NCBI RefSeq assembly: GCF_026151205.1 | Contig: NC_087081.1 | Coordinates: 15,488,837-15,552,836 of the forward strand | DNA from: Bolinopsis microptera | Taxonomy: Eukaryota > Ctenophora > Tentaculata > Lobata > Bolinopsidae | DNA: 64,000 nucleotides | Reading direction: 5' to 3' | Shown here: one piece after another, positions 11,188 to 22,319 of the stretch | Numbering within the stretch: the first letter of the stretch is position 1 | Layout: every line of letters starts with the position of its first letter | The notes under the pieces: model-generated | What the model saw: only the letters and a program-made list of their open reading frames with translations | Databases searched by the model: none | What the model was told of the DNA's origin: nothing | Position numbers and translations under genes: made by a program

Positions 11188-11566
11188 CGACACTAGAGTG
11201 ATTGAGAACCCCTCCAGGAGACGACTTCCCCCTCTCAATATCAAACTCTAACTGATCAATCCTGAGCTGTAGTTCCTTTATCCTGCTACACAACTTAGCC
11301 TCATTCTCCGTTACCATGGCAACTTGGTTGTTAGCACACGCCAGCTGCATGTTCACAGCTTTTAAACGAGACTCTGTTTTAAAGTTTTTCTCTCTATCAT
11401 GGTCCTGTTGAGAGCGCAGTTTTTCAAGGTCTGATACAGCGTGTTTCTGTTGAGTGGTCCGGTCTCGGAGTTTCTTGGTGAGGGAGCTGATGGTGGAGTT
11501 GAGGTCTGATTGTTGGGAGGACAGCTGGTGGGCCGTGTGGGATTGTTGTTCTTGTAAACGGTTAAC
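11188..11566 (-). CDS. Coiled-coil gene, exon (about 126 codons)
   Basis: The exon starts after the acceptor CCCCAG with VNRLQEQQSHTAHQL and is the longest exon of the gene. It is rich in Gln, Leu, Lys and Glu with heptad spacing of hydrophobic residues (for example SRIKELQLRIDQLEFDIERG), typical of a long parallel coiled coil. The frame starts at phase 0, matching the phase-0 end of exon 16795-16894. The 3' boundary at GTTGGT (11187) is inferred from phase with the terminal exon; without splicing the frame would run on 23 codons to a stop. A 5.2 kb intron upstream contains two plus-strand genes. Confidence 0.75.
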
Positions 11567-12629
11567 CTGGGGTTTAATAACTTGTTATTTATTTAATTTT
11601 CAAGTTTAAACGGTCGTTAGGGAAGCATTGTAACGTCATGTGTGGTGTATCGGAATCAGCGTTAAAAAAAGAGGTTAAGATAAGAGAGTTTGCCACACAT
11701 TATCAAGTTGCAGATATTGTTTCATTCTATTTCAGGTTCATTGTTCAACAACCTACCGTAATAAAAGTTTTATGAAATCTAATTTTGCCAATATTTCATC
11801 TCACATATTCATGACCAAAAATATAATTAAATCATAGCAAGGCAATTAATTTTATCAGAATATTGTTCCAATTTGTCATCTGCTAAAAAAACAATTTATC
11901 TTCACCTGTGGCCCTCTCTGGAACTTGTGTTTTTTATTCGATGGTTCTTTGATCTTTAAATAGTGTACTCTCCTTTCACGAGTGTACTCGTCATTTTATA
12001 CTACTAGTTAATCTTCCTATATTTTATTGGCCTTTAGTTCTATACCTCATTACACACGGTTAGCAAGCTGTTTCCACCGCACTTTCCTTAATTAGGCTTA
12101 ATTGTCACTTCTTTTGTTTACTCTACAGATTGACATGTTTAGTTGTACCCTATTTTGGATGATATTAGTTTAAGATCTTATCACGTGACCGGCATATGTG
12201 TCACGTGAATAGTAGTATTTGAAGGCAGTGAGAGAGACTGTCGGGGACTATTTCTGTTGAACAGATTCTTCCTGTATCACTCTCTATACGTTTGAGATAA
12301 CCACTGGTTTTATTTGTACCTATAGACCTATTACTTTACTTGTTGTTCCTATTAACAGTTTATCGATAACTGGAATATTGCTTTCGTCACGTGACCATGG
12401 TGAGTGATTCTTACTCAAAGTTAACTTTTCCAATTTGACTAAAACAGCAAAGAAGTGTCTTGAAGGGATCCTAATTTCAATTGGGCTTGTTGAGGGGAGC
12501 AAGAAAATGAAACATGAGTCGGAAAGGAAGTATTGAGTATGTAAGAGAGGACAAAGGCTCAGGCGAATGGAGTTTGAGATAATATGTCGAACGTCTGAGG
12601 ACAGAAAACATACAAAAATTCTATTTCAG
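11567..12629. other. Intron of the coiled-coil gene and upstream region of the protease gene
   Basis: No coding sequence was recognised. An acceptor-like CTATTTCAG at 12621-12629 just before the protease start suggests its 5' UTR may begin in an upstream, unseen exon. Confidence 0.4.
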
Positions 12630-12638
12630 GTCCGGATA

Positions 12639-13776
12639 ATGAGTACACCGCTGCTTCTCCTGATGTTGGTGGTAGAAATTGCTTCACTTATTAATTCAGA
12701 AGATACACAGCCAGGAGAATTTCCATTCATGGTAAGTAGTTCTCCAAAATTAGGTATGAACGGACGGCGGACACCATTGAAATACAGAATTTTGCCACAA
12801 AATACCAGAAGATCTAATTAAAATAATTATATGACTGGGTGGCGATCAATATTTTCACCCTCGTCCCGCACAGGCACGTCTCTCATCCTACAGACCCCAC
12901 TCGCACTGGTGTGGCGGATCCCTTATCTCTTCCCGCACCGTCCTAACTGCAGCTCACTGTGTGGAGTGGGTTGATCCAGATAATATTGTTGTTACTTTAG
13001 GGGACTACGCTTTGAACGAGACAGGAGACATTGAGAGGAGGATGGGGGTATCTCAGATTATAGTGCACGAGGATTTCCACCATGGAACGTTTAACGAGCC
13101 GTTTAACGACATCGCTTTGCTGATATTAGAGGAGGTAGAGTTAGAGGAGAGTGGTTACAGTGTTATCTCCCTGCCCACTGACAGGAGTATCTACGAGGAA
13201 GGGACCACTATCACTATAACAGGGTGGGGCGACATGGGTGATGGGAGTAGACTAAACACGCTGCAGAAAGTGGAACAGGTCCTACCTGATCAGGGTACGT
13301 GTCTGAGCTATTGGAAAGGAGTTGGACTGGAACTGGCAGAAGAGAGCGGTATCCCCGCATCGGTAATGAAATGTTACGTAGAGGGGAGGGGGGGGTCCGG
13401 TAGGGGATCTTTAGTCAGTATAGAGTGATGTGAATCCCCAAAACAAATATCTTTTATTCTCTTCCTAAACATTTTATCCTCTTCTGCTATTAAATAGTTA
13501 AATTTAACATTAAAACACCAGGTTGTTGAAGAAACGATCGCATCAGGTTGGATAGACGGAATGCTCTGTACAGGGACACCACCACTAGAAAAACAACGCT
13601 TCTGGTACGGAGACTCCGGAGGTCCACTATTTGTCCAGGATAACGGAACTTGGACCCTGGTATCCCTGGTGAGCTGGAATACTCCCCGGAGGACTGGAAT
13701 TGAGGGGCTTTATGACTTTGATATGAGTGTTGATGTGCTGTTTTACGTTGACTGGATTAGAAGGAACATGGTTTAA
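12639..13776 (+). CDS. Secreted trypsin-like (S1/chymotrypsin-fold) serine protease, three exons
   Basis: Exons: 12639-12731, 12874 to 13362 (or 13378), and 13522-13776, all joined in phase 0; two donors (GTAATG, GTAGAG) are possible for exon 2. A hydrophobic signal peptide (MSTPLLLLMLVVEIASL) leads straight into QPGEFPFM-ARLSSY, then CGGSLIS and TAAHC (catalytic His), FNDIALLILE (catalytic Asp) and YGDSGGPLF (catalytic Ser). The C42-C58 pair is present, and the Cys in MLCTG has a plausible partner in GTCLSYW. Oddities: no R/K-IVGG activation site, Trp in place of Cys191 with no partner Cys near SWNTPRR, and Arg at the position equivalent to S1 residue 189. A catalytically competent but atypical protease is inferred. 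It lies in an intron of the coiled-coil gene, on the other strand. Confidence 0.85.
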
Positions 13777-14392
13777 TGAAAGTTTGAATAGAGAGAAATT
13801 TGGTGAAAGTCGAGTAACTTTTCTGGCAGTGATGAAGCTTGAATATTAAGGAGATTATAGTATTAGTTATAAGGTTATACAATATACAGTCATGAATGTA
13901 ATACTTGTATCTCGATTCTCGCTGCCTGGGTTTATGTTAATCGGACAAATATTTAAATTACAGGGGGAGGGAATGTTTTATTTAATCTAGCAAAATTCCA
14001 CGTATAATGTTGATTACATGTTTGTTTAGACTTTTAGATCGCTTGTTTTTGTTTTTATGGTATGCATTTTTAGGGCTTTAGGGGGTCCTCTCCTCCAGTC
14101 CCACAGGTTTTAAAACCAAAGAAAAAAAACGGAAAAAGAAAAAAAGAAAAAATAGAGTCGTCATTCGTCAACTAGTAAATCTGGTTAAATCAGCGCGCAA
14201 GGCACACTAATCATAGAGATAGCGTCGCGCGATTCGACACGTGGGCGTCGTGGTTACCATGGCGCAGTTTATTTCACTGTTAACGGTGTCTTTTACACGC
14301 AATCAAATTCTTTCTTTACCATTAACATTCGTTACAATCTCTGTTTACAGTAATACATTAGCAAACTTTCAAAAACACATTTTTATTTAACG
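13777..14392. other. Intergenic; possible promoter of the membrane-protein gene
   Basis: AT-rich with a poly-A/purine stretch near 14118-14155 and a CACGTG-containing GC-richer patch at 14215-14265 upstream of the ATG at 14393. No gene seen. Confidence 0.4.
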
Positions 14393-16361
14393 ATGACCAG
14401 GATTATCCTTTTCATCTGGGCACTCACAGTGCCGCTTTCCGCTGCTCCAGTTCCACGTTCACTGTATCAGAATATCAGCAACAGCAATTCTACTGCGGCA
14501 TCGCCTGTTGCGGAAGTCCTAGAAATCGCCGGATCCGATGACTCCGCAATAAAAGTTGCTTTTATACTCAGTTTCATAGCCGTTTTATCTGCCATCCTGC
14601 TAGCATGTCTGATGGTCGGATTCTTTGTAAAGACCACGAAAAAGCTTTCAGAACTAGCAAAACTTTTAGAAAGAGATAACAGCATTAACAAAGATCTCGA
14701 AAGTGGACTACGGGAAGAAATGAAACCAGAAGAAGATCAAGAAATAGTAAAATCACATAGTCAGATCGACTTTAAACCAAAGAACTATCACAAGCAGCGT
14801 ATGCTTATGAGACTGAAGGAAGCTCAAAAAGAACACCCGCTAGCGAAGATGACCAGCATGGAGAAAGTTTCTCAAAGAAAACGAAGAAGACGAACCCTGA
14901 GAAGCCGTAACGAGAGGAACAAGGGGACTACTTTAAAGGTACAGTCCTCCCCTTTTTAGGACGGTCATGATCACATTTCTCTGACTAATTTTAACGCCCC
15001 AATTTCTAAATTACTAAATTTGACGGACAAAAAAAATGCTTAAATTAGACAAGTTATCCACAAGTTTGTTTCAGATTTACCCGGCCATGGACGTATCAGA
15101 CACGGAGTTGAGCCCAGGAGAGGTGGTAAAGTGTCACTATCCTTTCCCCAAACATCAGAAGAAGCTCATCTGGCCCAACAAATACAAGTTTATCCCTCAG
15201 GATCTTGAACCTGGTGAACTCGTTTTCATTTCCGGGGACGAAAAAGCAAAATGGTCACCATACGAATTCAAAGAATCGGATAGCGTTTCATTGTCTTTTG
15301 GTGAAGAGAAGCTAGACAATGAAACATCTGGTCACAAAATGGAGGAGATTGGTCGGGATCCACGGAAGATGGAACAATACGAAAATAAAGAAACATCGCC
15401 AATTGTATGCCCGGAGATTACAGCAAAGAAATCTTTCAAGAAACCTTCACGCAGACCACCTCCTAAACACAAGATTAAGAACCAGGAAGTACAATCAGAA
15501 GCCGAAAGAGTTCTTGTCGATTTAGACGAAATACTGTGTACAGCGAATCTTCATCCTGTAATCACCAGATCCAAGCTTACCAAAGCTAATAAGCTGTCGT
15601 CTGCGAGGGAAAGAAGATTGACGGAAAAAAGGAAAACGGACCAGACTGTGCGGAATACTGCGATAGAAGAGACCCTGAAAATAGAAAATAAGGGAGACTC
15701 GCTGTGTATCGAAGTGGAAAGGGATGATGTTACATCCTCGACTCCCACCATCCTCCCACCAAACCCCTCTCCTGTCACCCCAGTGCCTCCTAAAGAGTGT
15801 CTTCCCAAACTCTCACCTAATAAAGTGACACTGGCCCCTCAAAAGTTCTCTGCCACGTCCCAGCTCAACGATCCAAAGATCCGACGTCCAGAAGCAAAGT
15901 CCACATTAGCGACTGCTCGGCGTCAACAACCAAGAAATAAGAACGCTCGATTAGCGACACAAACTCCCCCGCCAAAACATGCAAAGAAGATCATGTTCCG
16001 ACCAGGAGCAGTCAGGAAAAGGAGGTCCATATTCGGCAAACCTAAGAGTCTTAACTATTGGACTATCATTGCCAACAAAAAACTCCAAAAGAAAAACGAA
16101 GCTCTTATAGCAGAATATTCTCCGAGCCCAGACCCTATCCTTCAAATTCAACGAAAAAGTGACGGGGCTATCCTGTATGAATCTCCTCTGAAATCGAATC
16201 CTTTCTTTATTCAGGTTAGCGTCTTACACGAATTCAATTTTATTTAAAATCTTACATTAGTCTTATTTGAGTAGGTGAACTGTTAAACAAGTAGTTTTCT
16301 TTAACTTAGCCCTAAAAACCCACAGAACGGTGTCGTTATGAGGAAAGATAACGTGAGCTGA
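14393..16361 (+). CDS. Single-pass type I membrane protein with long basic cytoplasmic tail
   Basis: Exons 14393-14938, 15075-16214 and probably 16326-16361 are all phase 0, giving about 573 residues. The last exon adds NGVVMRKDNVS and a stop; without that splice the frame ends at 16247. Residues 1-17 look like a signal peptide. A short ectodomain has two possible N-glycosylation sites (NIS, NST). Residues about 56-79 form one transmembrane helix (AFILSFIAVLSAILLACLMV). The rest is a long, charged, probably disordered tail with clusters such as QRKRRRRTLRSR and several proline-rich patches (PPNPSPVTPVPPK). No enzyme domain is recognised; the family is unknown. It is nested in an intron of the coiled-coil gene. 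Confidence 0.7.
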
Positions 16362-16794
16362 AAGTAACACCACGTGACATACAAATATTGTACAACAAGT
16401 ACACAAAGCCAAACCTGGTTGGAAATGGAGTAACCACTAGTTGACCAATGATTGAATTGGATGACGCATCCTTTCAAGAAACACAAGTAAAGAAGGACAG
16501 ACATGGATACATTTCATAACACGAGGATATTTTACATTTGCATAATTTCAATTATCTCATCATATCATAAAAACAAAAAAAAGATTAAAAGATACAAAAC
16601 CAAAGAAAAAAGAGAAAAAAACAAAAACAAAAAGAAGACTTTTCACTTTGCTCTACAATCGTGCAGAAATTATTTCAGAATCTGCATTTATTGTGAGTTC
16701 AAAAAACCGGATAACTGTGTTTTATTCGTTTTTCAAACTGGAGAGGAGGGATGGAATTCTTTTTGCGTCACTTATAATAGTAGTAAATACTTAC

Positions 16795-16894
16795 ATCGTT
16801 TTGTTGTTGGACGATGGTCTGCCTCAAACTTTCCACCACCTTGTGCTGGTCTGCCCGCATCTCCTCTCTCTTCCGGTTTTCTTCTTCTTGCAGT
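16795..16894 (-). CDS. Coiled-coil gene, exon
   Basis: This 100-base exon lies between acceptor CTTGTGCAG and donor GTAAGTA. It starts with the base that completes the Glu codon split by exon 17135-17307 and ends in phase 0. The peptide begins ELQEEENRKREEM and continues with VVESLRQTIVQQQND, a charged heptad pattern. Confidence 0.8.
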
Positions 16895-17134
16895 CTGCAC
16901 AAGATATTTCCTTAAGTTTAAGAAATAATCAAAGTCAATCAAACTTAATGTTTTTGGGACACCAATTGTCGCCAAGATAACGTTTCACAAATATATATAT
17001 CTATTCTCAACTATTGATCGAAAATGTCCAATAAATTAACCAATTTCCAATAAATCAACCAATTTCCAATCAATTAGCCGATTAAACGATTGCCAATAAA
17101 TTAACCGAGCAGTAAACGAATATAAAGATCTCAC

Positions 17135-17307
17135 TCTCGGAGCTGCTGACAATTCTGCTTCTCCGTAGCAACCAACACAGCCTGAACATCGGACAGTTTG
17201 TTCCGCAGTGTCCTCTGATCTGTCTCGAACGTTTCTAGGTCACTTTTACAGTTCGTGAACTCGCCCAGTAACGTCTGATTCTCTCCTTGTGTTCGGTTTA
17301 ACTTTTC
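17135..17307 (-). CDS. Coiled-coil gene, exon
   Basis: This 173-base exon lies between acceptor CCTCTCAG and donor GTGAGA. The peptide starts EKLNRTQGENQTLLGEF and includes TLRNKLSDVQAVLVATEKQN. It enters in phase 0 and leaves two bases for the next exon. Confidence 0.8.
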
Positions 17308-17520
17308 CTGAGAGGTGGGCAACTCATTAATTGTTGATTAATTAACTAATTTGTTAATTAAAGAATTAAGGACACATTTGTTTTACGGCAGATATTTAAA
17401 TCATACTTGGAGTGAGCACTGTAAATTGTTGTTTTATTAACACAGACCTCTGATCACACAAAACTAGTGATAACGACTAACGGATTAAGGAAAAATAACT
17501 GATTAACATAATTCAGTTAC

Positions 17521-17601
17521 CTTGGTGGTAGATACGTGGAATTCTAAGCTCCTAATTTTACTCTCAAAATGTTCCTTGCTGGCTCGTAGAGTGTTGCTCA
17601 C
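17521..17601 (-). CDS. Coiled-coil gene, exon
   Basis: This exon of 27 complete codons lies between acceptor GGTTACAG and donor GTAACTG. The peptide VSNTLRASKEHFESKIRSLE has clear coiled-coil character. Phase 0 at both ends. Confidence 0.8.
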
Positions 17602-17847
17602 CTGTAACCATGGTAAATCGTGTAATAATACATGCTGTTAGAACACTAACTAACTGATCAGTAATAATGCCTGATGTAATAATAGACTTGTGTGTCACGT
17701 GCATAGTCAATAGTCATCAGTTCTAGACTTTTCGTCGGAATCAATTTCCATCGGTTAACATTTTCGTTGATTTATCTTAAAAATAGGATGCAATTTTCGT
17801 TTTTATAACTGACGATTTAAAAAACACCAAAAGACAGACAATCTCAC

Positions 17848-17966
17848 CTCCAAGAGTTGGTCCGTAAGGTTCGTCTTATCTTCTTCGGTCTTCTTAACAT
17901 GTTCCCGTAGTTTGTAGATAACAGCATCCTTATCAGCTAGCAGGACCGAGTCTGGGGACCGCACCA
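17848..17966 (-). CDS. Coiled-coil gene, exon
   Basis: This 119-base exon lies between acceptor GATTTCAG and donor GTGAGATT. It begins with two bases that complete the codon left by exon 20280-20412. The peptide includes VLLADKDAVIYKLREHVKKT and ends TDQLLE. It leaves in phase 0. Confidence 0.8.
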
Positions 17967-18418
17967 CTGAAATCAAATATTAATATATTCAATACATCCA
18001 TTTTTGTTTTGAAATTAAATGTTTTGGCGAACTTCTTGGCCTGGTAACCATTGCACTGGTAACCACTGTCTCCCCATATAAAATGACTTACGTGTTCTTT
18101 CGGCCAACCCACACGTAATTGAAATGGGCCATAAAGTTATGTGACACGCGATAATTGGTTGATATGAAGAATTGTAGATAAAGATTGCTTCATAGTACAT
18201 TTTATGTGTTCTGATGACATAAGAATTTGATACTAACAGTGCTGCTTCTTATCTGATATTATATTTTGGCTCATTTCTTCCTACTTGCTTTTTGTAAAGT
18301 TCAATTCAAAACCTGCATCAAAGTCAATTTGATAGTTACACTTGATAACATTCATACGTATACTCAAGCAGACCTGAATTCAAACATTAAAAGTAATCTC
18401 TAACGAAAGCCCAGGAGG
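17967..18418. other. Intron of the coiled-coil gene, upstream of the GPCR
   Basis: No coding sequence recognised; a short minus-strand open frame here has no exon features. Confidence 0.4.
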
Positions 18419-19500
18419 ATGAACGTGACTAAGATATTGGATATCTTTGCAATCCTGACAGGACTATTCGGCACATTCCTAAACACACTGCTATTCTGGG
18501 TCATCGGCAGAAACAGAAGCATAGACAAAAAATGTGCCCTCCTTTACAAGAATCTGGCAGCTGTGGATATCATCAACTGCTTCGTGATCCCCCTCTGTTA
18601 CTTCAGCATCACCGGACATGGCTACAACAGTTTAGATACCTATGGGAACAGTGTCTTGTACCTGATATTCGGTGGGATAATCAACATTCCCTACGTCATG
18701 TTAATCCTGCTCTCCCTGGTCAGGGTCATGATATTCAAGTATAAACTGTTCTACGAACGTAAAGTACGCCTTGTTTACATAAGAGTGCTCTGTCTTGGTA
18801 GTTGGGTGCTGTCTTTTGGAGCTGGAGTGGGGGTTTGGATATGCTCGTGCTCTATTATGGTTAAAAAAAGCAAGTCGCGATGTTTTGATAGGCTTGATGA
18901 AGTTGCAGAGTGTCGTCTGTGACGGGTTTAATAATTTTCTGTGCACTTCTTACCTCCACTAGTTTATTCTTGCTACAAAAGCTCATCTACAAGGCTAACA
19001 GGAGCGAAGGTTCGAGAACGGTTTTAGAAGGGTCAGTAACAAAATCACAGGACCTCAGAAAGAACACAGTTTTAGTTAAGGAACTGTTCTCAGCCAGAAG
19101 AACCTTCATTTACTTCCTGGTGTCTGTGGTAATATGGAGCTCCTACCCACTCGCATTCTCTTTATCCTTCACTTTATGTGGCCCATACTACAACTCCACC
19201 TCCCCACAGTGTCAGATACTGCAAGTAAAAGGGCTGGCAGATCCCAAGATATCCTAGCATCATTCTCCTTCGACAGAAATCCTTCAAGAATGTATTACTT
19301 GACCTTTGGGTGTGTATTCTGCCTAACAACTCTGTTGTGGGCACTGAGCAGGAGCCTATCCTGCAGCCACGTACACCACAACCACTGCCAGGCAGTCACC
19401 AGATCAAGGTAGATCCAGATAACAGAGTTGGTGAGTTAGTGAGATCACCCATTTTGAGCTTAACTGATGAAGATGAATCACCCGAAACAATGCAGACATA
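18419..19500 (+). pseudogene. Rhodopsin-like seven-helix receptor, frameshifted
   Basis: An uninterrupted frame from 18419 encodes helices 1-4: IFAILTGLFGTFLNTLLFWV (Asn of helix 1), NLAAVDIINCFVIP (LAxxD-type helix 2), LLSLVRVMIFKYK at the end of helix 3 (VRV where DRY is usual), and VLCLGSWVLSFGAG. The frame is lost near 18905-18920, in the second extracellular loop. Another frame continues with helices 5 (VTGLIIFCALLTSTSLFLL) and 6 (FIYFLVSVVIWSSYPLAF) to a stop at 19255. A third frame has a helix-7-like segment (VCILPNNSVVG) and a Ser/Asp-rich tail to 19500. Single-exon receptors of this class are common in invertebrates. At least two frameshifts mean a recent pseudogene or sequence errors. 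Confidence 0.7.
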
Positions 19501-19680
19501 GAAAAGTTAGGTGCGATGATGCCCTAATGGTGATGCTCTAACTTGATGCATTTTTGAAATTATGCGCATTAAGTACAATACAGTATAAAGATTATTATCT
19601 TTATTACAAAAGATTATTGTATTGGAAAGCTGCATGTGCAGGAACCTTTCTTATACCTGGAGACCCCAGGTTATTATATT

Positions 19681-19751
19681 TATGAGTATTGCTGAAAGTA
19701 CAGTGTAAGGCCTACACGGACCGCCTCTAACTAGCCAATCCCTGTTTACAT
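19681..19751. repeat. 71-bp dispersed insert, copy 2
   Basis: Matches 1340-1410 with one visible mismatch over 71 bases, ending in CCAATCCCTGTTTACAT in both. The downstream sequence (GCCGTGTAGCAGGGG) is not shared. Confidence 0.65.
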
Positions 19752-20023
19752 GCCGTGTAGCAGGGGACTAGAAAGAGCTAAACTAGTAAGCGGGGCATAG
19801 CCAATACACTATACTCCCATCATTGAGTATATTACCAACCAGAAGGAAAATTTCCTTGTGTTTGGAATCTACCAAGACGAAAGTTGTACAATCCAGCGAA
19901 ATTTATGTTCATAATAAAATGAATAGAGATTAGCGGAATGACAGGCTGAGCGCGCGCCGCTCAGTAAGAACCTTTCTAATTTCTATTATATGAATAATGT
20001 GATTAATCTTTGTTAATTAGCAA

Positions 20024-20076
20024 TGGATAAATAACCATTTTAATTGTGGTTCTGAAACAAAATGGTTATTTATCCA
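20024..20076. other. Hairpin with 18-bp perfect stem
   Basis: TGGATAAATAACCATTTT at 20024-20041 is the exact reverse complement of 20059-20076, with a 17-base loop. It could be a tiny inverted-repeat element or a structured intronic RNA; nothing distinguishes these here. Confidence 0.6.
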
Positions 20077-20279
20077 CGAGTTTAACTGTCTCGAACTATT
20101 TAATTTCACCGTCAAGATAGTTTTCACATTTTTACTGCCAAAAACTAAGCCTCGGTGGTGGTTCCCCGACTCTTCCAGCCTTCAGCGTTGCAAAACTACA
20201 ATAGTCATGTAATTGTATCAGTTAAATTGTCATAAATTTAAACTATTAAATTTCACCGTAAAGATCATATTTTCAGTAC

Positions 20280-20412
20280 CTAGGTGTTGCTCCCGGACCC
20301 TTTCTGCCTCCTCGAGGTCAGCCTCCAACTCAGCTATCCTCTCCTGATATTTCCCACACTCCCCGATTAACATTGAGATGTTTTTGTTGCTCTCCGACTT
20401 TATCCGTTCCAC
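20280..20412 (-). CDS. Coiled-coil gene, exon
   Basis: This 133-base exon lies between acceptor TCCTCCAG and donor GTACTGA. The peptide starts VERIKSESNKNISMLIGEC and continues with RIAELEADLEEAERVREQHL, a strong heptad pattern. Enters in phase 0 and leaves one base. Confidence 0.8.
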
Positions 20413-20611
20413 CTGGAGGATTAGAAATTTAGGACTAATCGCTAATCATTATGAATATAAAAACTATCAGTTGTGAGAAGGAGGAAGATACTCTGACTCA
20501 ATAACAGTGCACATATATACTATATACGTACATCTAATTAGATTATTTGAACCTGAAATTATCTAAAAAACATGAAAAATCAAACTTTAGTGTTGACCCT
20601 AAGCATCTCAC

Positions 20612-20698
20612 CTCATCTGTAGTCCGTTTACTGGCCTCATCAACAATGCTTCCCAACGCACCCTCCACCTCCAACCTCATATTCTCAGACTGTGCTGC
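20612..20698 (-). CDS. Coiled-coil gene, exon
   Basis: With acceptor CTTCCCAG the exon is 29 complete codons (AAQSENMRLEVEGALGSIVD and onward to TTDE), ending at donor GTGAGATG. An alternative acceptor 11 bases upstream (TTTAACAG) would change the incoming phase. The phase-0 choice matches exon 46176-46295, the next one upstream. The intron between them is about 25 kb and holds the tectonin cluster. Confidence 0.7.
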
Positions 20699-20709
20699 CT
20701 GGGAAGTTT

Positions 20710-22286
20710 CTGTTAAATGAAACAGCATCTAGAAGTGAAGTAAATTCTTCATATTATGTAGCTAGCTGCTAGGGCCCTAGGGTGTTGACTACCTTATCGG
20801 ACGTTATCGGACGTTGCGTGAACGGACATAATTTTAAACGGACATAATTTGGAACTTTTTTTTGAGTTAACTAAACGCTCGAAAACATTCAAAACCATTA
20901 AAAACCCGAAATGTGGTCATCTTATTGGGCGTTTTCCCCCAAATTTAGCAAATAATTTTAATGTGCAAATCTAAGATGCAAAAGTTGTATGATTATCATA
21001 ACTGCCAAAGTCATGCTCGGCATCCGTAGTGTTTTTGCGAGGTTTCCATTTACAACAGTCTTTCCGAATCGGCCTTCTAATGGAACTCATTATAGCTCTT
21101 TAAGGCCCTCTTTAACTAATTACTTAATTAAGATGAGAGCGGAGATTCGATGGAATTCGTTAATTGGTTATAATTTCAACACGGAACACATACAGGCAAA
21201 AACACTGAAACAGAAACTGTGTAATTTCAGGGGTCTGTGATCACATTGTTTCTTAAGTTTGATCCCTGCTTGTAACAAGCAGTGCTTGTTCCAAAGGAAT
21301 CTCCACTCTTCTTTAAAGGGGTGACCGACAATTGAACTCAATTGAGCCTAGTTCCCACGCAGTTAACAGGCACCCAATCAGCTTAATTGGGTGACCCATC
21401 AGCTTAATCCCAAAACGACAACTGAACCCAGGTCATATCACAACTGCACCGAAATCGGAAATGCGACAACTGAACCCAACGATCGGATTTTCAGGTTCTC
21501 CTTCGTCGCATGGGACTGTGGTCATTATCACTATAGGATAGATCATGACCAATGTCGTTTTGTTGCTTGTATGAACTATGAAGGCGATTTTAAGTAATAA
21601 TTATTATAATTCATAGCCGATGACCTGAGACTATTTGTTATCACAATTTTAATCATCTCTGAAAGTTTTAAGACCATCGAGTAATTATTAATGGAGTTAT
21701 TGTAAAAATGAGAAAATCGCCCATTTTGGCAGTGAAACAAAACCACCAACCAGGTTTGAACATGTCCTTATATATTACAATAACCTACTAAAATTTAATG
21801 TAATATTGTATCTGTTTTGTCTCCGAAATTATAGCACTAGAAACCAGGCAGCAGCTAAACTAGAGTTGGATTATACTTTATATTTATGAGTTTTTAAGAT
21901 GGTTTGTACGAGAGATGTGATCTAAAACTAACGCTCAGAAGTCAGATTTATTAGTTTAGTTAAACTCTGCTACAACTCACTCTGTGATATAAACCTATTG
22001 TATGACCTGTGATAAATTTAAATTAAATTAAAATTAAATGCTCAAGTTAAGTAAGGTAGTCCAAAAAAGAATTGAACTGTAGTTTGCTTGCTTCAAGGCT
22101 CAAGATATCTTGCTATCTTGCTTTAAGATGTACCTTAAAGCGAAGGTATTATTATATTATAATGATCCTGGACCTAAGTGGCAAGTAGCTCTATATCAAC
22201 AATAACAAAAACTTAGATTTCCTGAAAGTTTTCAAGACATTCCCTCTTTTTCACTGTTGTCTGTTGTCGTTATAAAATGAGAACGC

Positions 22287-22288
<2 letters not shown>
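20710..22288. other. Start of the 25-kb intron; no gene seen
   Basis: AT-rich with short open frames lacking recognisable motifs. Around 22010-22150 there is an inverted, diverged copy of the unit that recurs at 24600-25080. The upstream flank of the fold-back element matches the lectin-cluster duplications at 29800-29890 and 33770-33880. Confidence 0.5.

Positions 22289-22319
<31 letters not shown>

Larger units (their letters stand above)
19502..20279. other. Intron of the coiled-coil gene; repeat fragments
   Basis: This stretch contains the second copy of the 71-bp dispersed repeat (19681-19751), a short palindrome ACCTGGAGACCCCAGGT near 19657, and an 18-bp hairpin at 20024-20076. No gene seen. 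Confidence 0.5.

Noticed and set aside
16503-16980. Two plus-strand frames of 110-141 residues
   Set aside because: They lie antisense over a coiled-coil exon and a purine-rich tract, with no coding signature.
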